From: Thermoflexia bacterium
GTDB lineage: Bacteria > Chloroflexota > Anaerolineae > B4-G1
Length of the DNA: 41,954 bases
Reading direction: 5' to 3'
Assembly (NCBI GenBank): GCA_011192155.1
Contig: DUEK01000005.1
Span: forward strand, 1-41,954
In this document: one piece after another, positions 8,014 through 15,903 of the stretch
How the letters are laid out: each line of letters starts with the position of its first letter
Position numbering within the stretch: the stretch's first letter is position 1
The notes under the pieces: model-generated
Told to the model about the DNA's origin: nothing
The model's database searches: none
What the model saw: the letters and a program-made list of their open reading frames with translations, nothing else
Translations under genes and position numbers: made by a program

Positions 8014-8053
8014 CTGCTAACGCACTTGTAGCTTCCGGGAAGGTCGCCGACCG

Positions 8054-9526
8054 CTACGGCGCGTAGCGGAACGGGTGGCGCGCGGCCTCTTTCTCGTTGA
8101 TCAGCTCGTCCAGCGCGGGCCGACCCTCCAGCGCCTTGCGCACGGCGGCCCGCATAGCCTTGAAATTGTTGAACATCACCCGCTGGCGGATGGCGGCCGC
8201 CGGGTGGACAAAGACGTTGGCTATCATGCACAAGTCATCCAGCCCGTCCTCCGGCAGCACCCCCGCCCCGATCTCGGCCTCGATAGCCTGCACCACGCCT
8301 TTGGCCGCCTCCTCGTAGACGTGGCGGCGCTGCTTGGCCGTGCGCACCGTCACCGTCGGCGCCAGCAATGTACGCGGCCGCTCAGTGATGACGCGCACCT
8401 CGTGACCGGGCCGCTCCTCGCTCAACGCCCGCTCGATAGCCCGCCCCACGGGGCCTTCTTTGACCCCCAGCAGGAGATCAATGTGGGCCAGTTCCTGGAA
8501 AGGCGGCCCGGCGAACCCCTCCCCCACCTTGAGCGTGAACCCCTCAAAGCGGGCCGGGGTGCGCGGCACGGCCGGGTACTGGCTCGTGACTACCCTGCCG
8601 TCCAGGTCGAACTCGCGCTCCACGCGCCCGATCTTGCCCAGGTTCTCCAACTGGATGCGCAATTCCTCGCGGTCCTCGCGGCGGAAAGCGCCGCCCGGCA
8701 TTATCGGGTGACGCGAGTCGCCCACCGGCAGGCCCATCATGCCCAAGCCTTCCTTCACCGCCTGGGTGGAGCCGCAGCGCACGACGATGCGCACCAGCTT
8801 TTGCACCTCGGCCTGCCACTTTTGGGCGGTAGCCAGGTCCCCCGCCTGCACCGCCTGGTAGATCTTTTGCCACAAGTCGGGGATCAGGTTGGCGCTGGCG
8901 AGGATGGCGCCGTCGGCGCCGGCAGCGAGCGCGGCCGCCACTACCTCGTCGTGGCCGACAAAGATGCCGATCTCCCCTTTGACTTTCTCGAACATGGCCT
9001 CCATAAAGGGCAGGTCGCCGCTGGAATCTTTGATGCCCACGACGTTCTCGAAATTCTTGGCCATGCCCTCGGCCGTCCACCAGCGAAAGTGGGAGCCGGA
9101 GCACTGGGGGATGTTGTAGAGGATGATGGGCAGCCCTATCTCGTTGACGCGCTCAAAGTGTTCGTACACCTCGTTAAAGCTGGGCTTGAGGTAATAGGGA
9201 GCCACAACCAGCGCGCCCGCGGCCCCGGCATCTTTGGCGCAGCGGGTGAGTTCCACCGTCTCGCGGGTGGATTGAGCACCCGTACCGGCCACGATGGGCA
9301 CGCGATTGCCCGCCTCCTCGACGGCGATCTCGATAATGCGCTTGCGCTCCTCGATTGAAAGATAGGAAAACTCGCCCGTCGTTCCGGCCGGCACCAGACC
9401 GTCCACGTGAGGCAGCACGTGCCGGATCAGTGCGCGGTAGGCGTCCTCGTCAATCTCGTCGTTCTGGGTGAACGGAGTCACCAGCGCGGGGAAAATGCCC
9501 TTGAACCACTCTGTCTTGTTACCCAT
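8054..9526 (-). CDS. DapA-family aldolase fused to a formaldehyde-activating enzyme (Fae)-like domain, copy I
   Basis: Residues 1-300 of this 490-residue protein form a DapA/NAL-type TIM barrel, with GTTGE at 48-52, Tyr137 in YNIP, and the Schiff-base lysine K166 in VVGIKDSSGD. The arginine that binds the substrate carboxylate in true DapA (YNxPxR) is Cys142 here, so lysine biosynthesis is unlikely. Residues ~333-490 match Fae, which joins formaldehyde to tetrahydromethanopterin: ELAHIDLLLGVKEGPVG keeps the catalytic-type histidine (H348), DDLCMIANVFVHP follows, and the C-terminus ends in the Fae-like HPF. GGAGGAGG precedes the ATG, which overlaps the stop of copy II by 8 bp, implying coupled translation. 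The combined activity is unknown; an aldolase that makes or uses formaldehyde is my inference. Confidence 0.85.
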   Translation of the reverse strand: MGNKTEWFKGIFPALVTPFTQNDEIDEDAYRALIRHVLPHVDGLVPAGTTGEFSYLSIEERKRIIEIAVEEAGNRVPIVAGTGAQSTRETVELTRCAKDAGAAGALVVAPYYLKPSFNEVYEHFERVNEIGLPIILYNIPQCSGSHFRWWTAEGMAKNFENVVGIKDSSGDLPFMEAMFEKVKGEIGIFVGHDEVVAAALAAGADGAILASANLIPDLWQKIYQAVQAGDLATAQKWQAEVQKLVRIVVRCGSTQAVKEGLGMMGLPVGDSRHPIMPGGAFRREDREELRIQLENLGKIGRVEREFDLDGRVVTSQYPAVPRTPARFEGFTLKVGEGFAGPPFQELAHIDLLLGVKEGPVGRAIERALSEERPGHEVRVITERPRTLLAPTVTVRTAKQRRHVYEEAAKGVVQAIEAEIGAGVLPEDGLDDLCMIANVFVHPAAAIRQRVMFNNFKAMRAAVRKALEGRPALDELINEKEAARHPFRYAP

Positions 9527-10952
9527 CGGAACCTCCTCCAAACGCCTGCTCGATTGCCTCAGTCATCGCCGCGCGCACGTTGTGATATAGCGCGTGCCGG
9601 TCGAGCGCGCGCGGGTCAACGCTCGCCAGCACGACCATAACCTCGTCATCCATCGCCGTCTGGGGAACCACGCCCGCCTCCAGCGCGTCCACGATCGCTT
9701 TTGCCACCGCCGATTGCGTCGGCCCATAGATCATGTTGGCCTGGCGCAAATTCATCTGCTCCACCGCCGGCAAAATAAGCGTCGCGGGGCGGACGGTGAG
9801 GTTTGGCTCCAGGATGGTGGTCAGCGCCTCGCGCCGGTGCAAGGGGTAGGTGAGCTGGTAAGCGTAGGCATCGCCCAGGGGCGAGTCCTTCGGCCCGGCG
9901 ACGAGGTCGAGCTGCGCCCACTCCGGCGACTTGCCCACCTTGCCCGTCCCCAGCCGCAGTTTTGCTTCTTTGATCGCGCTTGCCGATAGCTCCAGGTCTC
10001 CGAACCGCTCCGCCAAAGCGGCCTGGGGGAAGCTGAAATCGGTGGACTTTGACTCGATCTTGCCCAGCCGCTCCAGTTCCAACCGAATCTCGGCCCGGTC
10101 CTCGTGCAAAAGTGCGCCGCCCACCGACTTGAGCGGCCGGCGCGGCCGGCCGGCGTCCACGCCCATCATCTTGAGCGCCTGCTTGACGGCCACCCCGCCC
10201 CCGTAGCGGCAAAAGATGCGCGAGAGTTTCTGCACGCTGCGTTGCAAGCGCCGCGCCTCGACCAGATCGCCCGCCTGCACGGCTTTGATCACCGCCTGCC
10301 ACACCTCCGGGTAGACCTGGGCCGAAGCCAGGATCATGCCGCTGACGCCGCCGGCCAGCGCGGGCAGCACCACCTCGTCGTGACCCACGAACACGTCAAT
10401 GCGATCTCCGGCGAACTCAAGCACCTCCATCGTATAGGTCAGGTCGCCGCTGGAATCCTTGATGCCGACGATGTTGGGAATATCGGCCAAGTCTTGGACA
10501 ACGCGACGCGGCAGGTAAGCGTCCATCACCTGGGGAATGTTGTACAGCAGGATGGGAATATCCACCGCCTGGGCGATGTCGTAATAGTGCTGGTACACTC
10601 CCTTATCCGAGGGATGCAGGAAGAACGGGGTGACGATCAGGCAAGCGGTCGCCCCGGCCTCCTTAGCATTGCGGACCAGTTGGATGGCCTGGCGCGTGCC
10701 GGAGGCTCCTGCTCCGGCAATTACCGGTTTGCCGCCCGCCTCCTCGACCGCGATCTCTACCAGCCGCTTTTGCTCCTCCACGGTCAGATAGTTGAATTCG
10801 CCGGTCGTGCCGCAGGGCACCAACCCGTCCACGTTTGGTAACGTGTGGCGGATCAGCTCGCGGAAACTGTCCTCGTCAACGTCTCCATTCTTTTTGAAGG
10901 GTGTCACCAGCGCTGGATAGACTCCCTTCATCCACGGTACTTTGATAGGCAT
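9519..10952 (-). CDS. DapA-family aldolase fused to a Fae-like domain, copy II
   Basis: This is a 477-residue paralogue of the downstream gene with the same domain order. The aldolase half has GTTGE (48-52), Tyr137 in YNIP and the Schiff-base lysine K165 in IVGIKDSSGD; the DapA carboxylate arginine is replaced by Val142. The Fae-like half (~333-473) keeps EPNLTVRPATLILP and IYGPTQSAVAKAI, close to Fae's APNL-KP-TL and FGPAQ motifs. However, EWAQLDL has Gln347 where Fae has its catalytic-type histidine, and the terminal HPF tail is missing. Copies I and II therefore retain different parts of the Fae signature. AAGGAG precedes the ATG. It is the second gene of the operon, 20 bp after the saccharopine dehydrogenase-like gene. 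Confidence 0.85.
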   Translation of the reverse strand: MPIKVPWMKGVYPALVTPFKKNGDVDEDSFRELIRHTLPNVDGLVPCGTTGEFNYLTVEEQKRLVEIAVEEAGGKPVIAGAGASGTRQAIQLVRNAKEAGATACLIVTPFFLHPSDKGVYQHYYDIAQAVDIPILLYNIPQVMDAYLPRRVVQDLADIPNIVGIKDSSGDLTYTMEVLEFAGDRIDVFVGHDEVVLPALAGGVSGMILASAQVYPEVWQAVIKAVQAGDLVEARRLQRSVQKLSRIFCRYGGGVAVKQALKMMGVDAGRPRRPLKSVGGALLHEDRAEIRLELERLGKIESKSTDFSFPQAALAERFGDLELSASAIKEAKLRLGTGKVGKSPEWAQLDLVAGPKDSPLGDAYAYQLTYPLHRREALTTILEPNLTVRPATLILPAVEQMNLRQANMIYGPTQSAVAKAIVDALEAGVVPQTAMDDEVMVVLASVDPRALDRHALYHNVRAAMTEAIEQAFGGGSDG

Positions 10953-10967
10953 AGGTTTCTCCTTGTG

Positions 10968-11000
10968 CGAATTTACGAATGTACGAATGTTGTGCGAATT
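10968..11000. repeat. octamer repeat at a gene end
   Basis: Units CGAATTTA, CGAATGTA and CGAATGTT followed by GTGCGAATTT match the repeat at 3307-3334. Here they encode the last residues and the TAA stop of the saccharopine dehydrogenase-like protein, so its C-terminal tail (IRTTFVHS) is probably repeat-derived. Confidence 0.75.
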
Positions 11001-12157
11001 TCCGCCTTGAGGTCAAACTTTATGTTGACGGCGGCCAGCTCTTCCATCAGCCTATCGAACAGTATGCCGGTGATGACTTGTTCCGGCGGCAACAGGCCGC
11101 TGGCTTGTAGATCACCGCGCGCGATCATACGGGCCACAATGGCGCCCGTAAAGGCCGTCGTGCGGGCCATTGAGGTGAACCCCAGTTCCTCATCGTAGCG
11201 GTCCACCATCTCGACCTCGTATGTTCGCGGGCGACCATCCTTCTCCCCTACCGCCTGCACGCGAAAGAGTGTGATATCTCTCTGGCCCTCTTCCAGCCGA
11301 ACGTGAGGATAGAGCAGTGCGTCGAGCAGTTTCTTGGGCGCGACCCGCGCGCCATCCACGTCCACCGGCTCCTGGCTCAACAGGCCCATCTCTTTCAGCA
11401 CCGTCACCTTGGCCGCGTAGCCAGGCCAGCGGACGGTCTTTTGGGTGCCGACCCGCAGGTTTTTCAGAGCGGGCAGCTCCAACAGCCAGGGCATAAAGTC
11501 CTCGTGCCAGGCCTCGCACTCGCCCACCCCGGGGAAGACGGTCTGCTCCACGCCGGAGTAACGAGGCGCCGGCTTAAGCTCTCCATTCTCGACAAAGAGC
11601 GCATCCCTCTCCCGCAGTGGCATTTGCCGCCCGCCAAAGACGATCTTGTAGCCCAATGGCGGGGCCGGTTCCTCCGGGATGCCGCCACACTGGATGTGCA
11701 GCTCATCCACCCGGTCCAACTTTTCCGCCAGGTGACGGGCCACGATTTCGGTGAGGCCCGGCTCTACACCGCAGCCCGTGATAACGAACCCCCCTGCGGC
11801 CTCGACCTCGCGCTTTAGCAGGGAGAATCTGTCTTGATCCAAACGGGCCAGGTCAACGAGAGGCGTATAGGCCTGTATCGCTGCTCGGATAGCCGGCCCG
11901 CTCATTGCCGAGGGGAGGGCGCAGACGACGACGGCGAAATCGGCCATCAGTTTAGCCGCCGCGTCTTGATCGTTCAGATCAAGCAGGGTGGTGGAGAGCT
12001 TTTCGGCCCCCTCGAAAGCAGCGAGCTTGCTCGCACACTCGTCAAGTTGCCGCCGGTTCAAATCGCAAACGACAACCTGCGACACATCGGGATCGGATAT
12101 GGCGTTAAAAGCCGCCGCTGGCCCCATCAGGCCGCTGCCTAGAATCAAAATCTTCAT
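10973..12157 (-). CDS. saccharopine dehydrogenase-like oxidoreductase
   Basis: The 394-residue protein opens with a Rossmann nucleotide-binding motif (ILGSGLMGP, G7-x-G9-xx-G12). It continues with the saccharopine dehydrogenase pattern: CALPSAMSGPAIRAAI, then TGCGVEPGLTEIVARHLAEK near residue 140 and a large C-terminal substrate domain. Family members oxidise or reduce secondary amines such as saccharopine, lysine or carboxynorspermidine, so a keto-acid/amino-acid reaction is plausible but unspecified. It is the first gene of an operon with the two DapA-Fae fusions, which suggests it acts on their product or supplies their substrate. MKILILG is the natural start; an AGGAGG sits about 12 nt upstream, a long spacing. 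The promoter is at 12197-12224. Confidence 0.82.
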   Translation of the reverse strand: MKILILGSGLMGPAAAFNAISDPDVSQVVVCDLNRRQLDECASKLAAFEGAEKLSTTLLDLNDQDAAAKLMADFAVVVCALPSAMSGPAIRAAIQAYTPLVDLARLDQDRFSLLKREVEAAGGFVITGCGVEPGLTEIVARHLAEKLDRVDELHIQCGGIPEEPAPPLGYKIVFGGRQMPLRERDALFVENGELKPAPRYSGVEQTVFPGVGECEAWHEDFMPWLLELPALKNLRVGTQKTVRWPGYAAKVTVLKEMGLLSQEPVDVDGARVAPKKLLDALLYPHVRLEEGQRDITLFRVQAVGEKDGRPRTYEVEMVDRYDEELGFTSMARTTAFTGAIVARMIARGDLQASGLLPPEQVITGILFDRLMEELAAVNIKFDLKAEIRTTFVHS

Positions 12158-12196
12158 CGTTAGAGTGTGCCTCCTATTAGCGTTTGAGATGGTCAC

Positions 12197-12224
12197 AGTA
12201 TACTTGACTTGGCGCGAAAGTCAA
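12197..12224 (-). promoter_or_regulatory. promoter with embedded palindrome for the DapA-Fae operon
   Basis: On the minus strand TTGACT (-35) and TATACT (-10) are spaced 16 bp apart, with a predicted start near 12190 and a leader of about 33 nt. The inverted repeat TTGACTT-n7-AAGTCAA (12204-12224) covers the -35 box and the spacer. This is a typical position for a repressor or activator site. The binding factor is unknown. Confidence 0.65.
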
Positions 12225-12334
12225 AGAACAGCGGATTGGTAGGATCGGCGGATTGACAGAACAGACATTCAGTCGCCTGGCAATATCCAATCGCTGGACG
12301 ACTGACACCATTTGCTTTGTGTCAATATCCATAG

Positions 12335-12492
12335 TATACTGAGCGCAATTGAGTTGAGTGAATTTGGATTGGAGGCTTTAGCCGGATTTGACCCAGTTTT
12401 GCCACGTTTACCCGGCTAAAGCCTCTATTCCGGTCCTCTTGTGATGTTTTCGAGACTGGAGCAATTCACCCATTTGATTTGCGTTCAGTATA
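12335..12492 (-). mobile_element. 158-bp MITE-like element, family A copy 2
   Basis: This is an inverted copy of the element at 516-673, with the same TATACTGARCGCAA ends and internal GGCTTTAGCC palindromes; only a few positions differ. It ends about 70 bp before the fused permease gene. Apart from this element and the promoter region, the ~340 bp between the saccharopine dehydrogenase-like promoter and the permease gene contain nothing I recognise. Confidence 0.8.
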
Positions 12493-12562
12493 AGATAATG
12501 ATGGACAGCAGGCCAGAACAAAGCTCATTCGCATATTTGCACATTCGCCCAAGGAGACCAAG

Positions 12563-14320
12563 ATGAATAACCCAAAATTGAGAGCAGGTCTGTTCTTCCT
12601 GCGCCGCATCGTGTGGCTCATCTTGACGTTTTTGGTCATGACGACCATCATCTTTGCCCTTATGCAAACGTGGGCCAGCGCTCCTGCCCGGATGCCCATC
12701 TCTGAGCAGCCGATATGGAGACAATACATCCAATACCTGGGCGGAATGTTGCGGGGCGACTTTGGTCCTTCCATGCGCGCGGGGCAGCCAGTGATAGAGA
12801 TGATTGGCCGCTCTTTGCCTTCAACCTTGCGGCTGCTGGGACTGGCTGCCCTGGCCGGCATGGCGCTGTCGGCGCTCATCGTCCTCGCAGGCGTCCTGGC
12901 GCTGGGGCTGCGCGACCGAGCGCCCGTTCCCGGCGCGATTCTTCAGCGCTTGGGACAGGTGGGAGTGGCGCTAGGAATGGCCGCGCCGGCCTTTGTGCTG
13001 GGGCTGTATCTGTTGTACCTCTTTGCCCTCAAGCTGGAATGGCTGCCCGTCGGCGGATGGGTCGAACTGGGCGCCGAGCGCGGTTTCAGCTTGCGGCACG
13101 CCCTTTTGCCCACGCTTACCCTGGCTATCCTGCCGGCCGGCCTGGCGGCCCGTTCCGTGCTGGGAGAGATCGTCCACTATCGCGCCGGTGGAGGGAACCG
13201 TGGCCTCCTCGCGCTCCACGCCGTCCTGAGCTTTTTCCAGCACGGCCTGATCCAGGCCATCGGTATGCTGGGCGGAGCGCTGCTCGTGGAAATGGTCTTT
13301 TCTCTGCCAGGGATAGGCCGCCTCTTGGCGCAATCTATCATGACGCGAGATTACTTTGTGGTGCGGGGACTGGCTAACCTCTTTCTCCTCCTGGCTTTGC
13401 TCCTCAGAGCCGCGGCCGACCTGGCGCAGGGGATTGATGGTTTCATCCTGCCCAGCCTCCAAGCCGCCGCGCCGGAAGCCAAAGCGCCAGCCACCGCTCA
13501 AGTCCTGAGGCGCGTCTGGATCGGCATCTGCCTGCTCCTGGTTGTCGTTCCCTTTGCTCAGGGCATAAGCGGGTTCATAACGGGCGGGGATGAGATCGCG
13601 CGGCTGAACGCGGCCGACCGCAACCTGCCGCCAGGGAGCGAATCTACCGACGGGGACGTCTATGCCTGGGGTACCGATAGTTTAGGGCGCGATATACGCG
13701 CCCGCGCCCGCTATGCCCTGGGGGTCAACCTCGGCTCATCTCTGCTGACGGCCCTGGTCGCGCTGCTCCTGGCCTTGCCGGGCGGGCTGCTGGCCGGCTA
13801 CCTGGCCCAAAGAGGAGCGGTGTGGGCCGATCTGGTGGGCGATGTGGTGATGTTCCCCGTCGAGGCGCTGACCGCCCTGCCCGGCTTGATCCTGTTGGCC
13901 TTTATTCTGGCTGTCACCGGGCCGGGCCTGGGAAGCCTGTTGATCTGGCTGACGCTGGCCTTTCTCCTGCCCCGCAGTATGCGCATGGTGCGGGACTGGT
14001 GGATGATGGCCGCGCCGGAGAAATCTCTCTGGCTGCGGCTGGCGGGCATCAGTCTGGGCGTCCTCGTTTTTGGCGTGGGTGCAGCAGTCGTCACGCAGCC
14101 GGTGATGGGATTCCTGGGGCTGGGAATCCAGCCGCCCCAACCTGACGTGGGAGCTATACTGGGGGAAGGGATGCGATTTATGAGAATGTCGCCCCAAGCC
14201 GTCCTGCGACCGGCCCGGGCCTTGCTCTTTGCCGCCCTCGGCTGGTTCCTGCTGGCCGATGCGCTCCTCAGCGAATTTGGCCTTCACACTCGAAAGGCCT
14301 GGCTCGAGTTAAACCGCTAG
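12563..14320 (+). CDS. fused DppB-DppC-like ABC transporter permease
   Basis: The 585-residue membrane protein joins both permease halves of a peptide/nickel-type ABC importer. Residues 1-300 resemble DppB: an N-terminal helix followed by YLGGMLRGDFGPS and VFSLPGIGRLLAQSIMTRDY. Residues 315-585 resemble DppC: AWGTDSLGRDIRARARYALG near 368 and GFLGLGIQPPQPDVGAILGE near 510. The cytoplasmic EAA loops, which normally dock with the ATPases (ARAKG-type sequence), look eroded in both halves. No ATPase or substrate-binding gene is nearby. It could be a permease served in trans or one that has lost transport function. AAGGAG is well placed before the ATG. Fusion and orphan status are seen; function is inferred. 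Confidence 0.82.
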   Translation: MNNPKLRAGLFFLRRIVWLILTFLVMTTIIFALMQTWASAPARMPISEQPIWRQYIQYLGGMLRGDFGPSMRAGQPVIEMIGRSLPSTLRLLGLAALAGMALSALIVLAGVLALGLRDRAPVPGAILQRLGQVGVALGMAAPAFVLGLYLLYLFALKLEWLPVGGWVELGAERGFSLRHALLPTLTLAILPAGLAARSVLGEIVHYRAGGGNRGLLALHAVLSFFQHGLIQAIGMLGGALLVEMVFSLPGIGRLLAQSIMTRDYFVVRGLANLFLLLALLLRAAADLAQGIDGFILPSLQAAAPEAKAPATAQVLRRVWIGICLLLVVVPFAQGISGFITGGDEIARLNAADRNLPPGSESTDGDVYAWGTDSLGRDIRARARYALGVNLGSSLLTALVALLLALPGGLLAGYLAQRGAVWADLVGDVVMFPVEALTALPGLILLAFILAVTGPGLGSLLIWLTLAFLLPRSMRMVRDWWMMAAPEKSLWLRLAGISLGVLVFGVGAAVVTQPVMGFLGLGIQPPQPDVGAILGEGMRFMRMSPQAVLRPARALLFAALGWFLLADALLSEFGLHTRKAWLELNR

Positions 14321-14361
14321 ACCTGGCAAACTTGCCACTTGCAGACTTGAAACTTCCTACT

Positions 14362-15705
14362 ATGCAACGTCAAGCGATCTACCTGGCTCTGACATTTGTC
14401 TTTGTCCTCACTATCGCCTGCAACGCCGCCAGCGACGATTGGGGCGACGAATCCGAATCCCCATCCCCGACCCATCAGTCCGCCACAGCCGCGCCAGAGG
14501 CCACTCCGCTGCCGCCGCCAACCGTCACCGGCGGGGACAAGTGGGCGCTGTGGGATGGCCCCACTCAACTGCGCGGGGCCAACATCTGGCAGCGCGTGGT
14601 GGTTCCTGACCTGGACGGGCGCGATTTCCTGGGAGACGACCACGTGGGGCCGCCGTACACGCAAAGTGATTTTGACCAACTGGCGGCGTTGGGCGCCAAC
14701 TATGTCAACATCTCTGGCCCCGGCCTGTTCACCGAACGCCCACCTTACACCCTCGACGAGCAAGTGCAGGCTAACCTGGATCATCTGCTCCACATGATCG
14801 CCCAGGCCGACATGTTCGCCGTTATCACCTTTCGCACCGGGCCGGGCCGCAGCGATTTCACCTTCTACAGCGAGGGCGCGGGCGACTGGTTCGACGAGGC
14901 CCTGCTGATCGAATGGGTGTGGGAGGAGCAGGAGGCCCAGGACGGATGGGTGGAGATGTGGCGCTACACCGCCGAGCGGTACCGCGACAACCCCATCGTC
15001 GTTGGTTACGACCTGATGTGCGAGCCGAACAGCGCGGGCGAGTTACTCGATATATGGGAGCCGGACGAATTCTACTCCGCTTATGCCGGCGACCTCTATG
15101 ATTGGAACCAATTTTACCCGCGTATCACGAACGCCATCCGCCAGGTGGACGCCGAAACGCCCATCCTGGTCGGCGGGATGGGGTGGAGCGCGGTGCGCTG
15201 GCTGCCCTACCTGGAACCCACCGGCGACCCGCGCACAGTCTACATGGTGCATCAGTACGAGCCGCAGACCGAGTACACGCACCAGGAACCGCCGGCCGAG
15301 AACGCCTACCCCGGAACGCTTGACCTGGACTGGGACGGCGAACCCGACTCGTTCGACCAGGGCTGGCTGGACGAATACCTTTCCGTAATTGACGAGTTTC
15401 AGGGCGAGCACAACGTACCGGTGGCGGTCAACGAGTTCGGCCTCGCGCGCTGGGTTCCCGGCGCGGCAGACTTTATGGATGACCAGATGGCCCTGTTCGA
15501 GCAGCGCGGTATGAACCACGCCTTGTGGGTGTGGGACCCCGTGTGGGAACCCTGGACGGAGGAAGTCAACGCTTTCCACTTTCGCTATGGCCCCGATCCC
15601 GGTAACGATAGCGACGTCGAGTCGGATCTGCAGGACGTTATCCTCAAATATTGGGCCCGCAACACCGCGCGCCCTTCCAGTTTTACAAAGCCATCCGCTG
15701 ACTGA
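14362..15705 (+). CDS. exported GH5-like glycoside hydrolase lipoprotein
   Basis: The 447-residue protein has a lipoprotein signal peptide ending in LTIAC (Cys20), a Pro/Thr-rich linker to residue ~58, and a TIM-barrel glycosidase domain. GYDLMCEPN contains the likely acid/base E221 and VAVNEFGL the likely nucleophile E358, the GH5/clan A arrangement. Aromatic residues near the end (ALWVWDPVWEPW) suit sugar binding. It would act at the cell surface on beta-linked polysaccharide; specificity is unknown. I placed the start at the Met directly before the signal peptide; upstream sequence is a short ACTTG-rich repeat and no clear ribosome site is visible. It follows the permease gene by about 40 bp. 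Confidence 0.83.
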   Translation: MQRQAIYLALTFVFVLTIACNAASDDWGDESESPSPTHQSATAAPEATPLPPPTVTGGDKWALWDGPTQLRGANIWQRVVVPDLDGRDFLGDDHVGPPYTQSDFDQLAALGANYVNISGPGLFTERPPYTLDEQVQANLDHLLHMIAQADMFAVITFRTGPGRSDFTFYSEGAGDWFDEALLIEWVWEEQEAQDGWVEMWRYTAERYRDNPIVVGYDLMCEPNSAGELLDIWEPDEFYSAYAGDLYDWNQFYPRITNAIRQVDAETPILVGGMGWSAVRWLPYLEPTGDPRTVYMVHQYEPQTEYTHQEPPAENAYPGTLDLDWDGEPDSFDQGWLDEYLSVIDEFQGEHNVPVAVNEFGLARWVPGAADFMDDQMALFEQRGMNHALWVWDPVWEPWTEEVNAFHFRYGPDPGNDSDVESDLQDVILKYWARNTARPSSFTKPSAD

Positions 15706-15752
15706 CCGTGCCCAGAGACCACTTGAACTCGATATAGTTCAGTTAACAGAGA

Positions 15753-15799
15753 AGAAACCAGGTTTTGTCGCTTTGCTTACGCGAAAAAACCTGGTTTCT
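15753..15799 (+). terminator. hairpin repeat acting as likely terminator
   Basis: AGAAACCAGGTTTT and AAAAACCTGGTTTCT form a stem of about 14 bp around an 18-nt loop, about 50 bp after the GH5-like stop codon. It is the same palindrome family as at 307-341. Its position suggests a terminator role; its dispersal says it is also a repeat. Confidence 0.55.
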
Positions 15800-15903
15800 G
15801 TTCGTATCCTTTGTGGTTTACTTTTGCGTCACTCAACCGTAACCTACCCGTAACAAGCAGGCAGGAGTGCGTGTGGGATAATGGGAGTTAAAGGAGGAGG
15901 AGA

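Noticed and set aside
8075-9358. 427-codon open frame antisense to DapA-Fae copy I
   Set aside because: It has histidine/arginine-rich, repeat-like composition, no domain and no ribosome site; it mirrors codon bias of the real gene on the other strand.
9519-12157. Reading the DapA-like genes as lysine biosynthesis together with saccharopine dehydrogenase
   Set aside because: The DapA carboxylate arginine is missing in both copies and each carries a Fae-like domain; DapA and saccharopine routes are also different lysine pathways.
516-12492. Composite transposon bounded by the two 158-bp elements
   Set aside because: The elements are non-autonomous, no transposase lies between them, and the enclosed genes include housekeeping lspA; flanking direct repeats of the whole segment are not visible.
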